Both the position numbers and the translations under genes were made by a program. DNA of 32,576 bases from Euprymna scolopes (taxonomy: Eukaryota; Mollusca; Cephalopoda; Sepiida; Sepiolidae), in the NCBI GenBank assembly GCA_024364805.1, contig CM044489.1, forward strand, positions 3,144,625 through 3,177,200. The letters run 5' to 3'. Under the pieces are notes generated by a model. The model made no database searches. It had not been told where the DNA came from and worked only from the letters and a program-made list of their open reading frames with translations. Below, one piece after another: positions 11,165-22,279 of this stretch; the stretch's first letter is position 1; the number at the start of each line of letters is the position of its first letter.

Positions 11165-13846
11165 ATACAACAGAAGAAAGAATTGCGGACCAAGCAAGAT
11201 TGATACTCAAGACAGACTGGCTCTCAAACGGGATCTTACAGAAATACACCGAAAAATAAATGAGAAAATTCACATGAAGCAACCCCTCCCCACTGGAAGT
11301 GCAGGCATATAACCCCCACAAGTGAAAGCCCCACAAGTAAAACACCACAGATAGAGGACCTGCGAAGACTGGATCCCAGAAACGTAAAAATCAAGAACAG
11401 TGAAAGAGAGCAAATTGAGGATGAAGCAGATTAAAAAGAAAAATGAAACAGTTCATAAACGAGGGAAAAAACTATCATCTTTAAGGAATCAAGAACAGTA
11501 GAAATGAAAAACAGAAACAGAGAATATTTACAAGCGCCACCCACACATCACAATAGATACAATCACAGACTTAAACAATTAAATTTATGCAGGCGCCAAG
11601 GTGGTAAGTATGAAGTTCAAATCAGAAAAAAAAAACAGCCAAGGAAAGATGCACCGACAAACCCTGGATAAGAAATGAGGCTAGAAACACAAATCAACAA
11701 ACATAAAAAAGAAGCCAGAACAATAAACAAGAAGAAAGCGACGTGGATAAGATCTAAAATTGGAAATGTGACCAGAAGGGTAAGGCTAAACTAGAAACAT
11801 GGAGAACTAAACCAAAAGTAGCAGCAAAAGAAGGGAGATAGAGATGATATACATACAAATCTGAACAGTGCAAACAAAACAGGATATTTAAAAACAATGA
11901 AAGCCAATTTTATCGAAAATGTGAACAGAGGAAAAACAAAAACAGAACGACCAAACCCGACAGAAACAAAACTCTACTGGAGTAAGATATGGAAAGAACG
12001 ACAGGATAAAAATAGAAATGTGTAATGGCTAAAAGACATAAAATAAAAGTTATAACAAAGTGAAGAAAGAACAGCGAATGAAATCAGCAAGAAAACACCA
12101 AAGAAAACCATGGGAAAAATGGCAAACTGGAGAGCACCAGGACATGAATACTGGTTTAAAAATTCATAAATGACACAAAAGGCTAGTTCAAAACATGGGA
12201 AGATGTATACAGGAAACACCCGTGTCAGATTGGATAACAAAAGGCAAAATCACACTGATACAGTTGGACACAGATAAAAGAAACGCCCCAAGCAACCATA
12301 GGCCTTTGACGTTCTTACCCATTATGTGGTAAATATTAACAGCACAACGGAAGGAACAGATTCACTATCACCATATATCATTACTGTTCATCATAGCCAT
12401 TATGCCTCTAAATATAGTGAGAAAGTGCCCAGCCAGATCCAAGTTATCTTATACAGAGAACAAAATATAACCACTGGATGTACATGGATGATCTGAAACT
12501 TTTTGCAAGGACCGAAAAGAAACTAGAGACACTAATAAACACTACCAAGATCTTCAGTCACGATATCTAAATCCAGTTTGGTATGGAAAATGCGCACTAC
12601 TAGTTTGAAGAAAGGGAAAACTAGAGAGAACAGAAGGCATGGAATTACTCAACGAAACAGAGATATAGGGCATTAGGAGAACAAGACGCCTATAACTACT
12701 TGAGAGTTATGAAAGCAGACACCATCAAAGAACAGAAATGAAAGAGAGAATTGGAAAGTAATATCTCAGAAAAACAAGAAAACTCATAGTGAAGAAACTT
12801 AATAAAAAGTAAAACTACATGGGCAGTATCACGAGTAAGATACTCTGGACCATTCAGAGAGTGGACTAAGGAACTGAGTCAGCTCGATCAGAAAACCTGG
12901 AAACTCATGACCATGCACAATACACTTCTCTCGAAGGACGATGTTGATCGACTCAACGTTAAAGAAAGACGGTGGAAGAGGAATGGCTTATATAGAAGAA
13001 TTACACAAAAATACAGAATTGAAAAATACATAATGCGAAACGCTGAAAGAATAATTATGGCAGCGAGAGACATTGAAAAAATCAATGTAACAGAAAACAG
13101 GGACAAATGACAAAACGAGGAAAGAAAAATGGGAAGAGAAACAACTGCGCAGATTCATAACGATGAAAAAAGATTAAAATAACGAAAATACTTGGACATG
13201 GATTCAAAAAGGACACATAAACCGACAAAGTGAATCCCTAAAACTGCAGCACAAGACAACCCACGAGAACTAACCACAATGAAGCAAAGAGCGACAAAAC
13301 ACAAGAAAACAGGAAATGCAGACTCTGTGGACAGAGAAACCAAACGATAAATCATATAGTAAACGATTGCAAGAAACTGCCCCAAAAGATATACAAGAAC
13401 AGACACGGGAAGAGAAATACAATGAGAATTATGCAAAAAACTGCATCTTGAAAGCTCAAAAAAATGATACAAGCATAAGCCGACAACAATAATAAAAACG
13501 AAAATCACAAAATCTTATGGGATATGGATATACAAACAGATAAATCTATACAAGAAAGAAGACCGGTTGTCGTAATAATTAACAAGAAAGAAAAGTGCTA
13601 TCAATCGTAGACATTGCTGTTCCAGCTAACCACGAGGTGAATACAAAAGTAAAGATGAAACAGAACAAATACACAGAGCTAGCATGAGGGATAAGGGGGA
13701 TATGGATGATGAAAAAAATCAAGATAGTACCTATAATAGTAGTAGTACTAGAAACAATTCCGAAAACTTTGAAAAAAATGAGAGAAATTGGAATCAGAGG
13801 AATGCCTACAAAGATACAATGAATAACAATAATGAAAACAGCTTAA
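11165..13846 (+). pseudogene. R4-like LINE ORF remnant (RT, zinc knuckle, RLE)
   Basis: Peptides recovered in order across frames: TTEERIADQARLI near 11170; LYAGAKVV-like near 11585; IFKNN.SQFY near 11885; W.KIWKERQDKNRN near 11975; NWRAPGHEYWFKN near 12125; NHRPLTFLPIMW near 12290; the RT active site YMDDLKLFARTEKKLET near 12480; KLMTMHNTLLSKDDVDRLNV near 12900; the zinc knuckle CRLCGQRNQTINHIVNDC near 13318; and ILWDMDIQTD...ERRPVVVIINKK near 13520. The last corresponds to the restriction-like endonuclease, where the family normally has RPDIVVVDK; the catalytic Asp appears lost. Only about 180 bp separates the YRPI-like motif from MDDLK, so most of the RT palm is missing. Stops and frame changes are numerous. 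The known family ORF is over 1000 codons; this copy is dead. Confidence 0.72.
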
Positions 13847-13849
13847 ATA

Positions 13850-14065
13850 CAGGGTGACCATAAAAAAACAGAGGATATTCAATTGTTTTTCTTAGGATTT
13901 TACAGTCAACGGAGAAAAAAGGCCAAATACCCTAGGGGTTTGATGTGATGTTTTGAATATTATAAACTATATATGACCAAATTTTCATTTCATTCGGACA
14001 AAACACTAAGAAATCAGGCCTAATTAGAGTTGGGGGTCCGTTTTTTTTTGGCGGGGGTCACCCTG
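13850..14065. mobile_element. MITE of Tc1/mariner type, 216 bp
   Basis: The ends are inverted: CAGGGTGACC at 13850 and GGTCACCCTG ending at 14065. Both are flanked by TA (13848-13849 and 14066-14067), the target duplication of Tc1/mariner elements. The interior has no coding capacity. It interrupts the R4-like LINE near its 3' end, so it is younger than that LINE. Its left end (CAGGGTGACCATAA) resembles the end of the deleted transposon at 31399 (CAGGATGTCCATAA), suggesting a related source of transposase. Confidence 0.85.
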
Positions 14066-14250
14066 TATTAAGGACACCTCGGAATTCAGAGAGTAATACA
14101 CCTGGGCCAAATGCGCGGGCCGGACAAATTGCTTCAGAGGCAAAACCTGAAGAAGCGTTACATGGAACCAAGAACATTGAAGCTGCATATCTACAGGTTC
14201 TCCACCCCCTTCCGTATTGCCTCATCACAGTCCCCCAAAGACTGATATTA

Positions 14251-15141
<891 letters not shown>

Positions 15142-15919
15142 GATGACATCATCTGGATATACAGAGATACACACATGAGTGATGAGGTTTTAATTAATTA
15201 TTCACTTATTAAGGTATTACTTTTCAAAGTCTTTAGCAATTTAATCTTGTTTTCCGTCAGCGCGTTGCACGGTTCAGCTTTTTCATTCAAATCTATTTGC
15301 CACAACTGTTTGATGTTAATTAGAAACACATTGTATAACATGTTGAACTGATTAATTAAATGTGTTTTATTCCTTACCGTTTATATTTCTTTGGATATTT
15401 TAAAAAAATTTATCTTATAGACTTCTAAGAAATCTATTTTTTTAATGTTCTCGTTATATAGATTATATTGAACTTAATAATTTTGTAGTTTCGGTATGAA
15501 CAATGTACAGACTTTTGCGATTGTCATGTTCATCGACGAAGTAAACTAATAATAGAACTATTGCGTTGTCAATTACATAATTTAATAGACAAATCAATTG
15601 CTGCCTTTCAAGTACTATGTCTATGATAAACATAACGTCAACACACATTTTTATCCTTTTTTAAAATTAATGCGTAGTAATTATATATGCTTTTTAATCA
15701 TTTCGACTATTATATAAAACTCAATTTATATGTCTGTGCGTTCCTTCCTTATAGCTTCCGAAACGGCTGAAACGATCTTGTGCCTATTTCACACAAAGGT
15801 AATTAATATCTGGCAGTGTTCTAAGATATGTTTTTACAGAAATTTATCCGATATGCATCAAAAATCCGAAAAATCCGATCCTAAAAAAGTCTTTCTTTCT
15901 TATAGATAAAAAAATAATC

Positions 15920-16056
15920 TTTACAGGGGAAAAATTTTTCTTTTGTAGATCTCTCAAAGATAGAAAAGTTTTTTTTATAGGGGAAAATTTTACGTAACAC
16001 CGATGTTACCTTCGCCGGTGTCACACAAAATATTTCCCTGTAAAAATTCTACTTTT
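15920..16056. repeat. Foldback (imperfect inverted repeat) within the Helitron
   Basis: The left arm contains TTTACAGGGGAAAAATTTT and the right arm AAAATATTTCCCTGTAAAAA. At the centre ACACCG (about 15997) pairs with CGGTGT (about 16016) across a 13-base loop. An additional copy of the left-arm word, ATAGGGGAAAATTTTAC, lies inside. Read as RNA this would be a long imperfect hairpin. Confidence 0.7.
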
Positions 16057-16158
16057 TTTAATGGAGAGGAAAAACTATTTTTAATATCGTCAAGAACAAA
16101 ATATCAACGGACATTATATTTAAGCAAGAACTGATAATATTTGATTAACATTTTAGAT

Positions 16159-16231
<73 letters not shown>
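16159..16231. repeat. (TA)n microsatellite
   Basis: A pure TA run of about 73 bp inside the probable Helitron. Confidence 0.96.
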
Positions 16232-16233
<2 letters not shown>

Positions 16234-16371
16234 CGAATTAGTCCACCGGACAAATTATTTCTTGTAAAATATAATATTCAATAGCAGATCAATTCTATAT
16301 AAATACATATGCAAGCTTAATGAATTAAAATATCGTGTTTAAGCAGAGAGTACGTCGGGCGTTCAGCTAGT

Positions 16372-18832
16372 ATTTTTGTAATGGATTTTTTATGATAGCT
16401 TATTGCTATCTTTATCTCTAAGAAAAAGCCACTATTTATGTATTACCTTCGGTTTATAAGCCTTTTTTCAGATTCGGTCAGAATCGAACGTGCGTACGCC
16501 AGTTAAATGTCATGTAGTACTAATAAGATGACTACGTTCCAGATTTCGGCGAAAAAGAACTCTTACCTGTTGACCTGTGGGAGACACTCTGCCATTAACT
16601 CTAAGATAAAACACGGAGTAAAGATTTCATGTAAACTAGTAAGTGACAACAATTTTTTCCTTAAAGAACTTATAGACAAGATCATTTTGATTAATAAATT
16701 TTAAAAATTACAAATATAATATTTAATGAATTCATTAAGACTCACTTGTGGAAGGTTCGATGTTACATCGGCTGAATCGTCGTGAGAATAAAATCCAGCC
16801 ATCTAAAAAATATAATATGCATATACCAGTGCAATTCCATGCTTTACCACTCTTTCATATCGTTTATTTCCAGTCAGCCATGATTATGTCGTTGCTCCTT
16901 TAATAACAATGCCATACATTTTCACAGAAAATCTTTGCGTATTTTATTGTTTATTTTGATAATTTATACCTTCAATGAATTCAGAAGTATCCATGTTCAG
17001 GAATTATATTAGTAAACACCACACAATGCTAATCAACTACAACTCTTCGCGTAAACAAATTTGAATTCCGTATAGAAAAAATAAACGCGTAGTTTAAACA
17101 AACCATGAGAACAAAATACTTATTCACTCGTTGCTTATGAATCAGTCCAACAGCGAATTTCTCGCTCCCGAGCAACATATGGACGAGTTAATCTCAGAAA
17201 GTTCAATTTCCCAATTGTCATCTTCTCAAATGCTAATTTTTCCTAAACACCCGATGCGCACTTACCAGTGAATGGCAATGTAATTGTATAGAGCGATAGC
17301 ACTTTAAAATATCACATAACATTTTGTTAAACCTTTTGAAGAGGGATTAAATACTATACTTATCCGTCTATTCTTGTAGTAATTTGTTGATGTCATCTAT
17401 TTTAGAGACACATCGACTTACCCGTCTCAGATTAGTCCGTTGGCGATTCACTGTAACTGTACAAGCCTATTCTGACGACAGGCTTTATTACAGATGTCAC
17501 GGATGTAAATTGTGTATAATGAGTCTGTTGCATTCCTCTGTCGGCTGTAATCTCTGAACTTTCCTTATTGCTAACCTTTTTCGTATTAACTGCTTGCCTC
17601 ATATATGTTCTAGTTTCCAGCTTGTAAGTCAGGTGTATAAGGGTTTAACATTATTTTTCAGTATCTTCTTAATTTAAGATTGTTATGGCAGAGTTTAATA
17701 TTGTGTTTTTTTCCTAATTGTTTTAAAGGTAGGTAATCAATAGAGGAGAATGAAGGAAAAGGTTGAGTATATTTGGCTTTGTTTCTTGCAAGATGAACTT
17801 ACACGCACTAGAGCTATATCAATAGAAATATTCACTGGCATCGATATGTGTATAATTACATCAACATAAAGTAACTGAAACCATCAACGGCCACACAGAA
17901 GCATACATAACATCTGGGTAGCTTGGAGCGGAATTCCAAATTAAAAATCGAATCGACACCTGCAATAAAGTAGCTGCAAGTAAAGTGCAAAGACACTGGC
18001 CGGAAGCACTCAATGAAGTTAAAAGTTTTCACCAAATTTCAAAGCATGTTTACCGACATTCTATTTCATGTACAAAGTTGCTAAAAGTGTTGTCTGACAA
18101 TTCCGTTTTATATTTATTTTCTTTATATGTCTTTTTTTTTTTGTAAAATGATATAATTAAAAAATTGGATTGATGCATAAATTATTAAAGGTGACAGTAG
18201 TAATTTAGCGATAACAAAACGTGAGCTATCAATCAGATCTTACTAGATGTTTTGTGGAAAATCTGACGATTCTATAATTTATAGGTAGATATTATGCAAA
18301 ACGTTTAAAATAAAAAGTAGTTAAAATAATAATCAGTATTATGATTGTTTAAATATTTACTATATGTTTTTGATAAATTATTACAATGATAATGATAGAC
18401 ATGCTAAAATATCAGTCAGCTAACGCAGATGTAGAGACTGGCTCTTTTGGATATGCCATTTTATTTACTGCCTCTCTATCAGGTTAGACACAAGGTCAGG
18501 TCAGGGTTTTGATAAAAGTGTGTCTCTGGAAAGAACTTGATTGGACAATGTCACACTTAATTTTAAAGTTTGGGTCATTAACCGCTTAACTAAATTAAGA
18601 CGAAAAATAGTTAATAGTGACTAAAATGGTAATGACGAAAGCAATACAAAATTTAATCCACATGAATGAAGTTGTGACATCAGAATTAGTCGTTAGTTGT
18701 AGTTAAAATATCTAAAATAATTAAACATATGCATTTTTAAAATAAATTATCAAACTTCTGTCGTCGATTAAACATTGTTTAAATTTCATTAAAACAAAAG
18801 TTTTTTTTCTACGCTTTAAACATTTTTTTTAC
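16372..18832. other. Non-genic AT-rich stretch
   Basis: About 2.5 kb with no recognisable gene. A 65-codon open stretch at 16507-16704 has no known motif. A small hairpin AAGCCT/AGGCTT lies at 17463-17485. Words resembling half of a Pol III B box occur near 16478 and 16753 but without an A box at tRNA spacing. Confidence 0.55.
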
Positions 18833-20175
18833 ATAGGCGTCACCACTTATCAAAGCCGATAGGCAACTCAAGGATAAGGGTTAAAGAGTGTAGAGTAGTC
18901 AAAAAGTAATCGATAGTAATAGTAGTTCGGTAAATTTGATAACTTAAGTGGAACGGCTCATCAAGAACTTATTTACTTTGGACTTGAAGACAACCATATT
19001 ATAGACAGCTGGAAAGCAGGAAAAGGGAAGACAATTCCACAGGCGTGCAGTTCTAAGAAAAAAAGCTTTGATCATGGAATCTATGTTTAGGTTAAGGCAC
19101 AGATAAAGAGTGTAGAAAATTATTGATAATATTTCAGCTAGTCTAGTGTTTCTTGTGAAAGTTTGGCGAGGGGGGCCATAGATTGAAGCTCAGTCGAACA
19201 CTTTCCATGAAAATAAGGATAAAGCAGAGACAAACTCGCAACATCTCTTCTGTGAGATAGAGGTTGCAGCGAAGAGAAAAGGACATCTCCCACCAGGTCA
19301 CGAAGTCTATTTTCAACCCTATTAAGGCAGGACAAGTCTTGTTTAGCAGCTTCTGTCCATATGTGGCAACAGTATTCCATCCTTGGACGTATCTGGCTCT
19401 TATATAGATAGAGAATTGCATCATCAGTGAGATATCTACTGGATCGATAGAAGGATCCGACCATTTTTCCAGCGGCCTTGGCAACAGATTTGATGTACGT
19501 ATTCCATTTAAGATCATGAGTACATGTCAAGCCCAGAAGCCTGTCAAAACTTGAGGCCTCCCCAAGACGAGAGCCATTCATTTTAATTGATGCAAGATGG
19601 GGATCAGAACGTTGATGATGTAAAGATAGAAGCTTGGTTTTAGATACATTAAAAGTAATCAGCCACTCCTTTCCCCATTGTACAACGTGCTGAAGATCAG
19701 AGGAGAGAGAATCGGAGAGAACTTGGTCGTTTACTGTCTTAGATGTGCTACTATAGATTGTAGTGTCGTCAGCAAAAATGTTTACGAATGATGTAAGGAT
19801 GTGATTTGGAAGATCATTAATGTAGATCAGGAAAAGAGTTGGGCCCAAGATGGACCCCTGAGGGACTCCAGCATTTATACTGTGAGCTTCTGATTTTTGT
19901 CCATCAACTACTACTCTTATGAATCTATCAGAGAGAAATAATTTAATAATTGAGAAGACATTTCCAGCTATACCATAGCTGGAGATCTTGTAAAGTAAAC
20001 CTTCATGCCATACCCTATCAAAGGCCTTTGATATGTCAAGGGCAATTGCCCTAGAAAGGTTGCCTCTGTCGAGAGATTCGCTAATCCTATGAGATATAAT
20101 TGTAAGCACATCTGCTGTAGATCTAGCAGAACGGAAACCATATTGCGTGTCACTACGAAGGTGAGAATTTGCTTT
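18833..20175 (-). mobile_element. LINE family B copy 1, 5'-truncated
   Basis: A minus-strand LINE fragment. The 3' end lies at a short A-run (T-run on the plus strand, near 18824-18833) after the family's shared 3' sequence containing CCTTATCCTTGAG and GATAAGTGGTGACGCC. The 5' end is truncated inside the RT domain near 20175, upstream of the QYGFRSARSTADVL motif, as is usual for incomplete target-primed reverse transcription. No clear target-site duplication was found by eye. It faces family B copy 2 (21347-22279). Confidence 0.85.
18944..20175 (-). pseudogene. Family B LINE reverse transcriptase, partial
   Basis: Reading from about 20175, it shows QYGFRSARSTADVLTIIS (partly before the first ATG), SKAFDRVWHEGLLYKI, AGVPQGSILGPTLFLIYIND, the active site FADDTTIYSS, QWGKEWLITFN, LLGLTCTHDLKWNTYIKS and MEYCCHIWTEAAKQDLSC. 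The frame is lost near 19140, at the equivalent of PPRQTFTRNTRLAVN; the expected C-terminus continues out of frame to a stop at 18944-18946. The endonuclease and the first RT motifs are missing through 5' truncation. The copy is therefore dead, but divergence from copy 2 is modest. Confidence 0.88.
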
Positions 20176-20633
20176 TATTATGTAAAATTGAAGTTATTTG
20201 CAACAAAGCTTAATTCACATTAATATAAAAGTGAATAAATCAGTACGAGAAAATAATCAACAGTTCAAAGTGAAAGGTTACTAGTTCGATCATTGGTTTC
20301 AATCGATTCTATGGTCTAAGTAACAATCTCATTAGCTCGAATCTTCAAGTGACATTTGTCTTCGATCGGTGGTGACTAATTTGGATGGAGAGTCAGACAT
20401 TGGCTTAGTAGGTTACGTCAAAAAATAAAAAAGCTGGGTGTGCTAAGTTCGAATCCACTTCGTTCCACAGAAATATTTCACTTAGAATGTGGACAACATT
20501 CATGTAACTTTCTCTGTAAGTTTATAAGGAAAAGCCGCTCCCTTTTCATGTAAATAAAAACATTAGATAAGTGAAAATGAAATTAGGATAAACTGAGACT
20601 CGAACCTTGTAATCAAGGATCAGAGAATAGAAT
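20176..20633. other. Spacer with tRNA-like Pol III motifs
   Basis: AT-rich sequence without coding signals between the LINE copy and the motif cluster to the right. It contains the tRNA-like fragment at 20394-20470 and, on the minus strand, the B-box-like word GGTTCGAGTCTC (about 20601-20613) with no A box found. Confidence 0.45.
20394..20470 (+). mobile_element. tRNA-like fragment, possible SINE head
   Basis: TGGCTTAGTAGG at 20401-20412 matches a Pol III A box, and AGTTCGAATCC at 20446-20456 matches a B box. Their spacing is what a tRNA has to within a base. The T-arm stem and acceptor stem do not pair well, so this is not a functional tRNA. Cephalopods are known to carry tRNA-derived SINEs, so a decayed SINE head is a reasonable reading. 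No tail or target duplication was found. Confidence 0.35.
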
Positions 20634-21190
20634 GTTAGAAATCGGAATGTTAAAAGGCCTATTGCTGGGTTCTATTATTAAATAGTTAGATATTGTTTAT
20701 ATTGTAAAAATAATTGATTGTTCATTCTTTTATGAAAACTGAATTAAAAATGTCATCTAAAAAGAACGAACAATACAAATAAAAATTACATTGTTAAAAA
20801 TAGGTTAAGTTAAAAATAGGTTAGTTGAGTATTCTCTCTTTTCAAAAGTGTGTCTGGAAAAACATGTGCTAAGCCACGTGAATTGGTCACATTGAGAAAT
20901 ACGCTTCTGACGTCATAGGAAAAAGGTTATTCTCAATATAGGAGACAGTTAGTCAGATCGCAGTTGTGGAAGCCGAACAGCAGGAGATAGAACAGTTGAT
21001 TCTGCTAATCAGCAGAGATCAGAAGAGTCAGTAAGTGGTCAGCTGCTCTTTGGAAGCGAAGGGTAGAAAGATTAAACTATGTAGAACAAATGTGAATTCC
21101 TGACGTCATCATCATTCGACCGGTCCAATGAAATAAAGAATCACTATCGATATTTGTAACTGCTGTCTTCGTGTCGTCATTCTACAAATC
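20634..21190 (+). promoter_or_regulatory. CRE/E-box/CCAAT cluster; possible solo LTR
   Basis: Contains two perfect palindromic CRE sites TGACGTCA (20908-20915 and 21101-21108), an E-box CACGTG (20875-20880), a CCAAT word (21125-21129) and an AATAAA word (21132-21137). TTGAGAA and TTCTCAA form an inverted pair around the first CRE. The segment could begin TGTTAGAA (20634) and end TTCTACA (about 21187), i.e. TG...CA ends with short imperfect inverted termini, as in an LTR. No flanking duplication is evident and no internal LTR-element coding is adjacent. It could equally be a promoter for an unseen transcript. The motif matches are seen; both functions are inferred. Confidence 0.3.
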
Positions 21191-21346
21191 AAAAGGTAAT
21201 GTGTTAAACATCTTAATATGAACATTGCGTAACCTTCCAAGAATATGTGTCTCTCCTCCTCTCTAATATGTGTTATAAGAAATATAAAAACTGTGCATCT
21301 ATCCCCGTACCATCCTCTCTATATGCGTTAAGAGGAAATATCACAA

Positions 21347-22141
21347 ACTGTAAACGACCAAGTTCTCTCCAATTCTCTCTCCTCTGATCTTGAGCACGTA
21401 GTACAATGGGGAAAGGAGTGGCTGGTTACTTTTAATGCATCTAAAACCAAGCTTCTCTCTTTACATCATCAACATTCTAATTCACATCTGTCATCAATTG
21501 AAATGAATGGCTCTCGTCTTGGGGAGGCCTCAAGTTTTGACAAGCTTCTGGGCTTGAACATTACTCCTGATCTTAAATGGAACACGTATATCAAATCTAT
21601 TGCCAAGGCCGCTGGAAAAATGGTGGGATCTTTCTATCGATCCAGTAGATATCTCACTGCTGATGCTATTCTCTACCTATATAAGAGCCAGGTACGTCCA
21701 AGGATGGAATACTGTTGCCACATCTGGGCAGGAGCTGCTAGAAAGGACTTGTCCTGCCTTGATAGAGTTCAAAATAGACTTCGTAGCCTCGTAGGAGATG
21801 TCCTTTTCTCCTCCTTGCAACCTCTATCTCACAGAAGAGATGTTGCGAGTTTGTCTCTGATGTATCGTTATTTTCATGGAAAGTGTTCAACTGAGCTTCA
21901 ATCTATGGTCCCCCCTCGCCAAACTTTCACAAGAAACACTCGTCTAGCTGTAAACACTATCAATAATTTCCCCCACTCTTTATCTGTGCCTAAACCTAAA
22001 CGTAGATTCCATGAACAAAGCTTCTTTCTTAGAACTGCACGCCTGTGGAATTGTCTTCCGTTTTCCTGCTTTCCGGCTGACTACAATATGGTTGTGTTCA
22101 AGTCTAAAGTAAATAAGTTCTTGATGAGCCGTTCCATATAA
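21347..22141 (+). CDS. Family B LINE RT C-terminal part, uninterrupted
   Basis: Open from the truncation point to the natural stop, 264 codons. It begins just after the RT active site, with TVNDQVLSNSLSSDLEHVVQ, QWGKEWLVTFNASKTKLL and LLGLNITPDLKWNTYIKS. It continues through the thumb and the conserved LINE tail: YLYKSQVRPRMEYCCHIWAG, LQPLSHRRDVASLSLMY, PPRQTFTRNTRLAVN, SFFLRTARLWNCLPFSCFP and KVNKFLMSRSI. The first in-frame ATG is at 21503, but the true N-terminus lies in the missing upstream part. The catalytic YADD/FADD box and the endonuclease are absent, so no active enzyme is made. It would serve well as a reference for the family's C-terminus. Confidence 0.88.
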   Translation, partial: TVNDQVLSNSLSSDLEHVVQWGKEWLVTFNASKTKLLSLHHQHSNSHLSSIEMNGSRLGEASSFDKLLGLNITPDLKWNTYIKSIAKAAGKMVGSFYRSSRYLTADAILYLYKSQVRPRMEYCCHIWAGAARKDLSCLDRVQNRLRSLVGDVLFSSLQPLSHRRDVASLSLMYRYFHGKCSTELQSMVPPRQTFTRNTRLAVNTINNFPHSLSVPKPKRRFHEQSFFLRTARLWNCLPFSCFPADYNMVVFKSKVNKFLMSRSI

Positions 22142-22279
22142 GTTATTAAATTTACCAAATTTTCATTACTAATGATTACTATATTGACCAATTTCTACTG
22201 TACACTCTTTAACCCTTATCCTTGAGTGGCCTCTGGGCCTTGATAATGTGGTGATGCCTTTGTAAAAAAAAAAAAAAAC
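21347..22279 (+). mobile_element. LINE family B copy 2, 5'-truncated, youngest
   Basis: A plus-strand LINE fragment starting inside the RT domain and ending in a pure A tail (22264-22278). The 3' UTR carries CCTTATCCTTGAGTGGCC and a shared end before the A tail. AAACTGT occurs just at the 5' junction (21345-21351) and again right after the A tail (22276-22282), a candidate 7-bp target-site duplication that overlaps the element start by microhomology. Its frame is uninterrupted, so it is probably the most recent LINE insertion in the window. Confidence 0.9.

Larger units (their letters stand above)
11165..14250 (+). mobile_element. R4-like non-LTR LINE, strongly decayed
   Basis: A purine-rich plus-strand remnant of a LINE of the kind with a single ORF and a restriction-like endonuclease after the RT (R2/R4 group). 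Recognition rests on many short conserved peptides in the right order (see the ORF entry). Sequence resumes after the MITE at 13850-14065 with a short stretch reading DTSEF, which fits the family's 3' end, then a GC-richer 3' region to about 14250. The RT palm is much shorter than normal, so part is deleted. The 3' limit is approximate. It is among the oldest elements in the window. Confidence 0.72.
15703..16370 (+). mobile_element. Probable non-autonomous Helitron
   Basis: The left end reads TATTATATAAAACTCAATTT, then a GTCTGTGCGTTCCTTCC stretch and TCCGAAACGGCTGAAACGAT, the style of 5' end common in invertebrate Helitrons. The right end reads CGTCGGGCGTTCAGCTAG followed by T, matching the Helitron 3' CTRR-T rule, with a very small hairpin (ACG/CGT) just before it. 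No Rep/helicase coding is present, so it would depend on another copy. The 5' limit is uncertain by about 10 bp because a clean TC start preceded by A is not obvious. The body holds a foldback and a (TA)n tract. Confidence 0.6.

Noticed and set aside
16470-16500. B-box-like word on the minus strand (GTTCGATTCTG)
   Set aside because: No A box at tRNA spacing and no repeat structure seen.
17463-17490. CTGACGA inside a small hairpin, resembling a hammerhead core
   Set aside because: No GAAA partner at a usable distance and the bases lie in the loop of a simple AAGCCT/AGGCTT hairpin.
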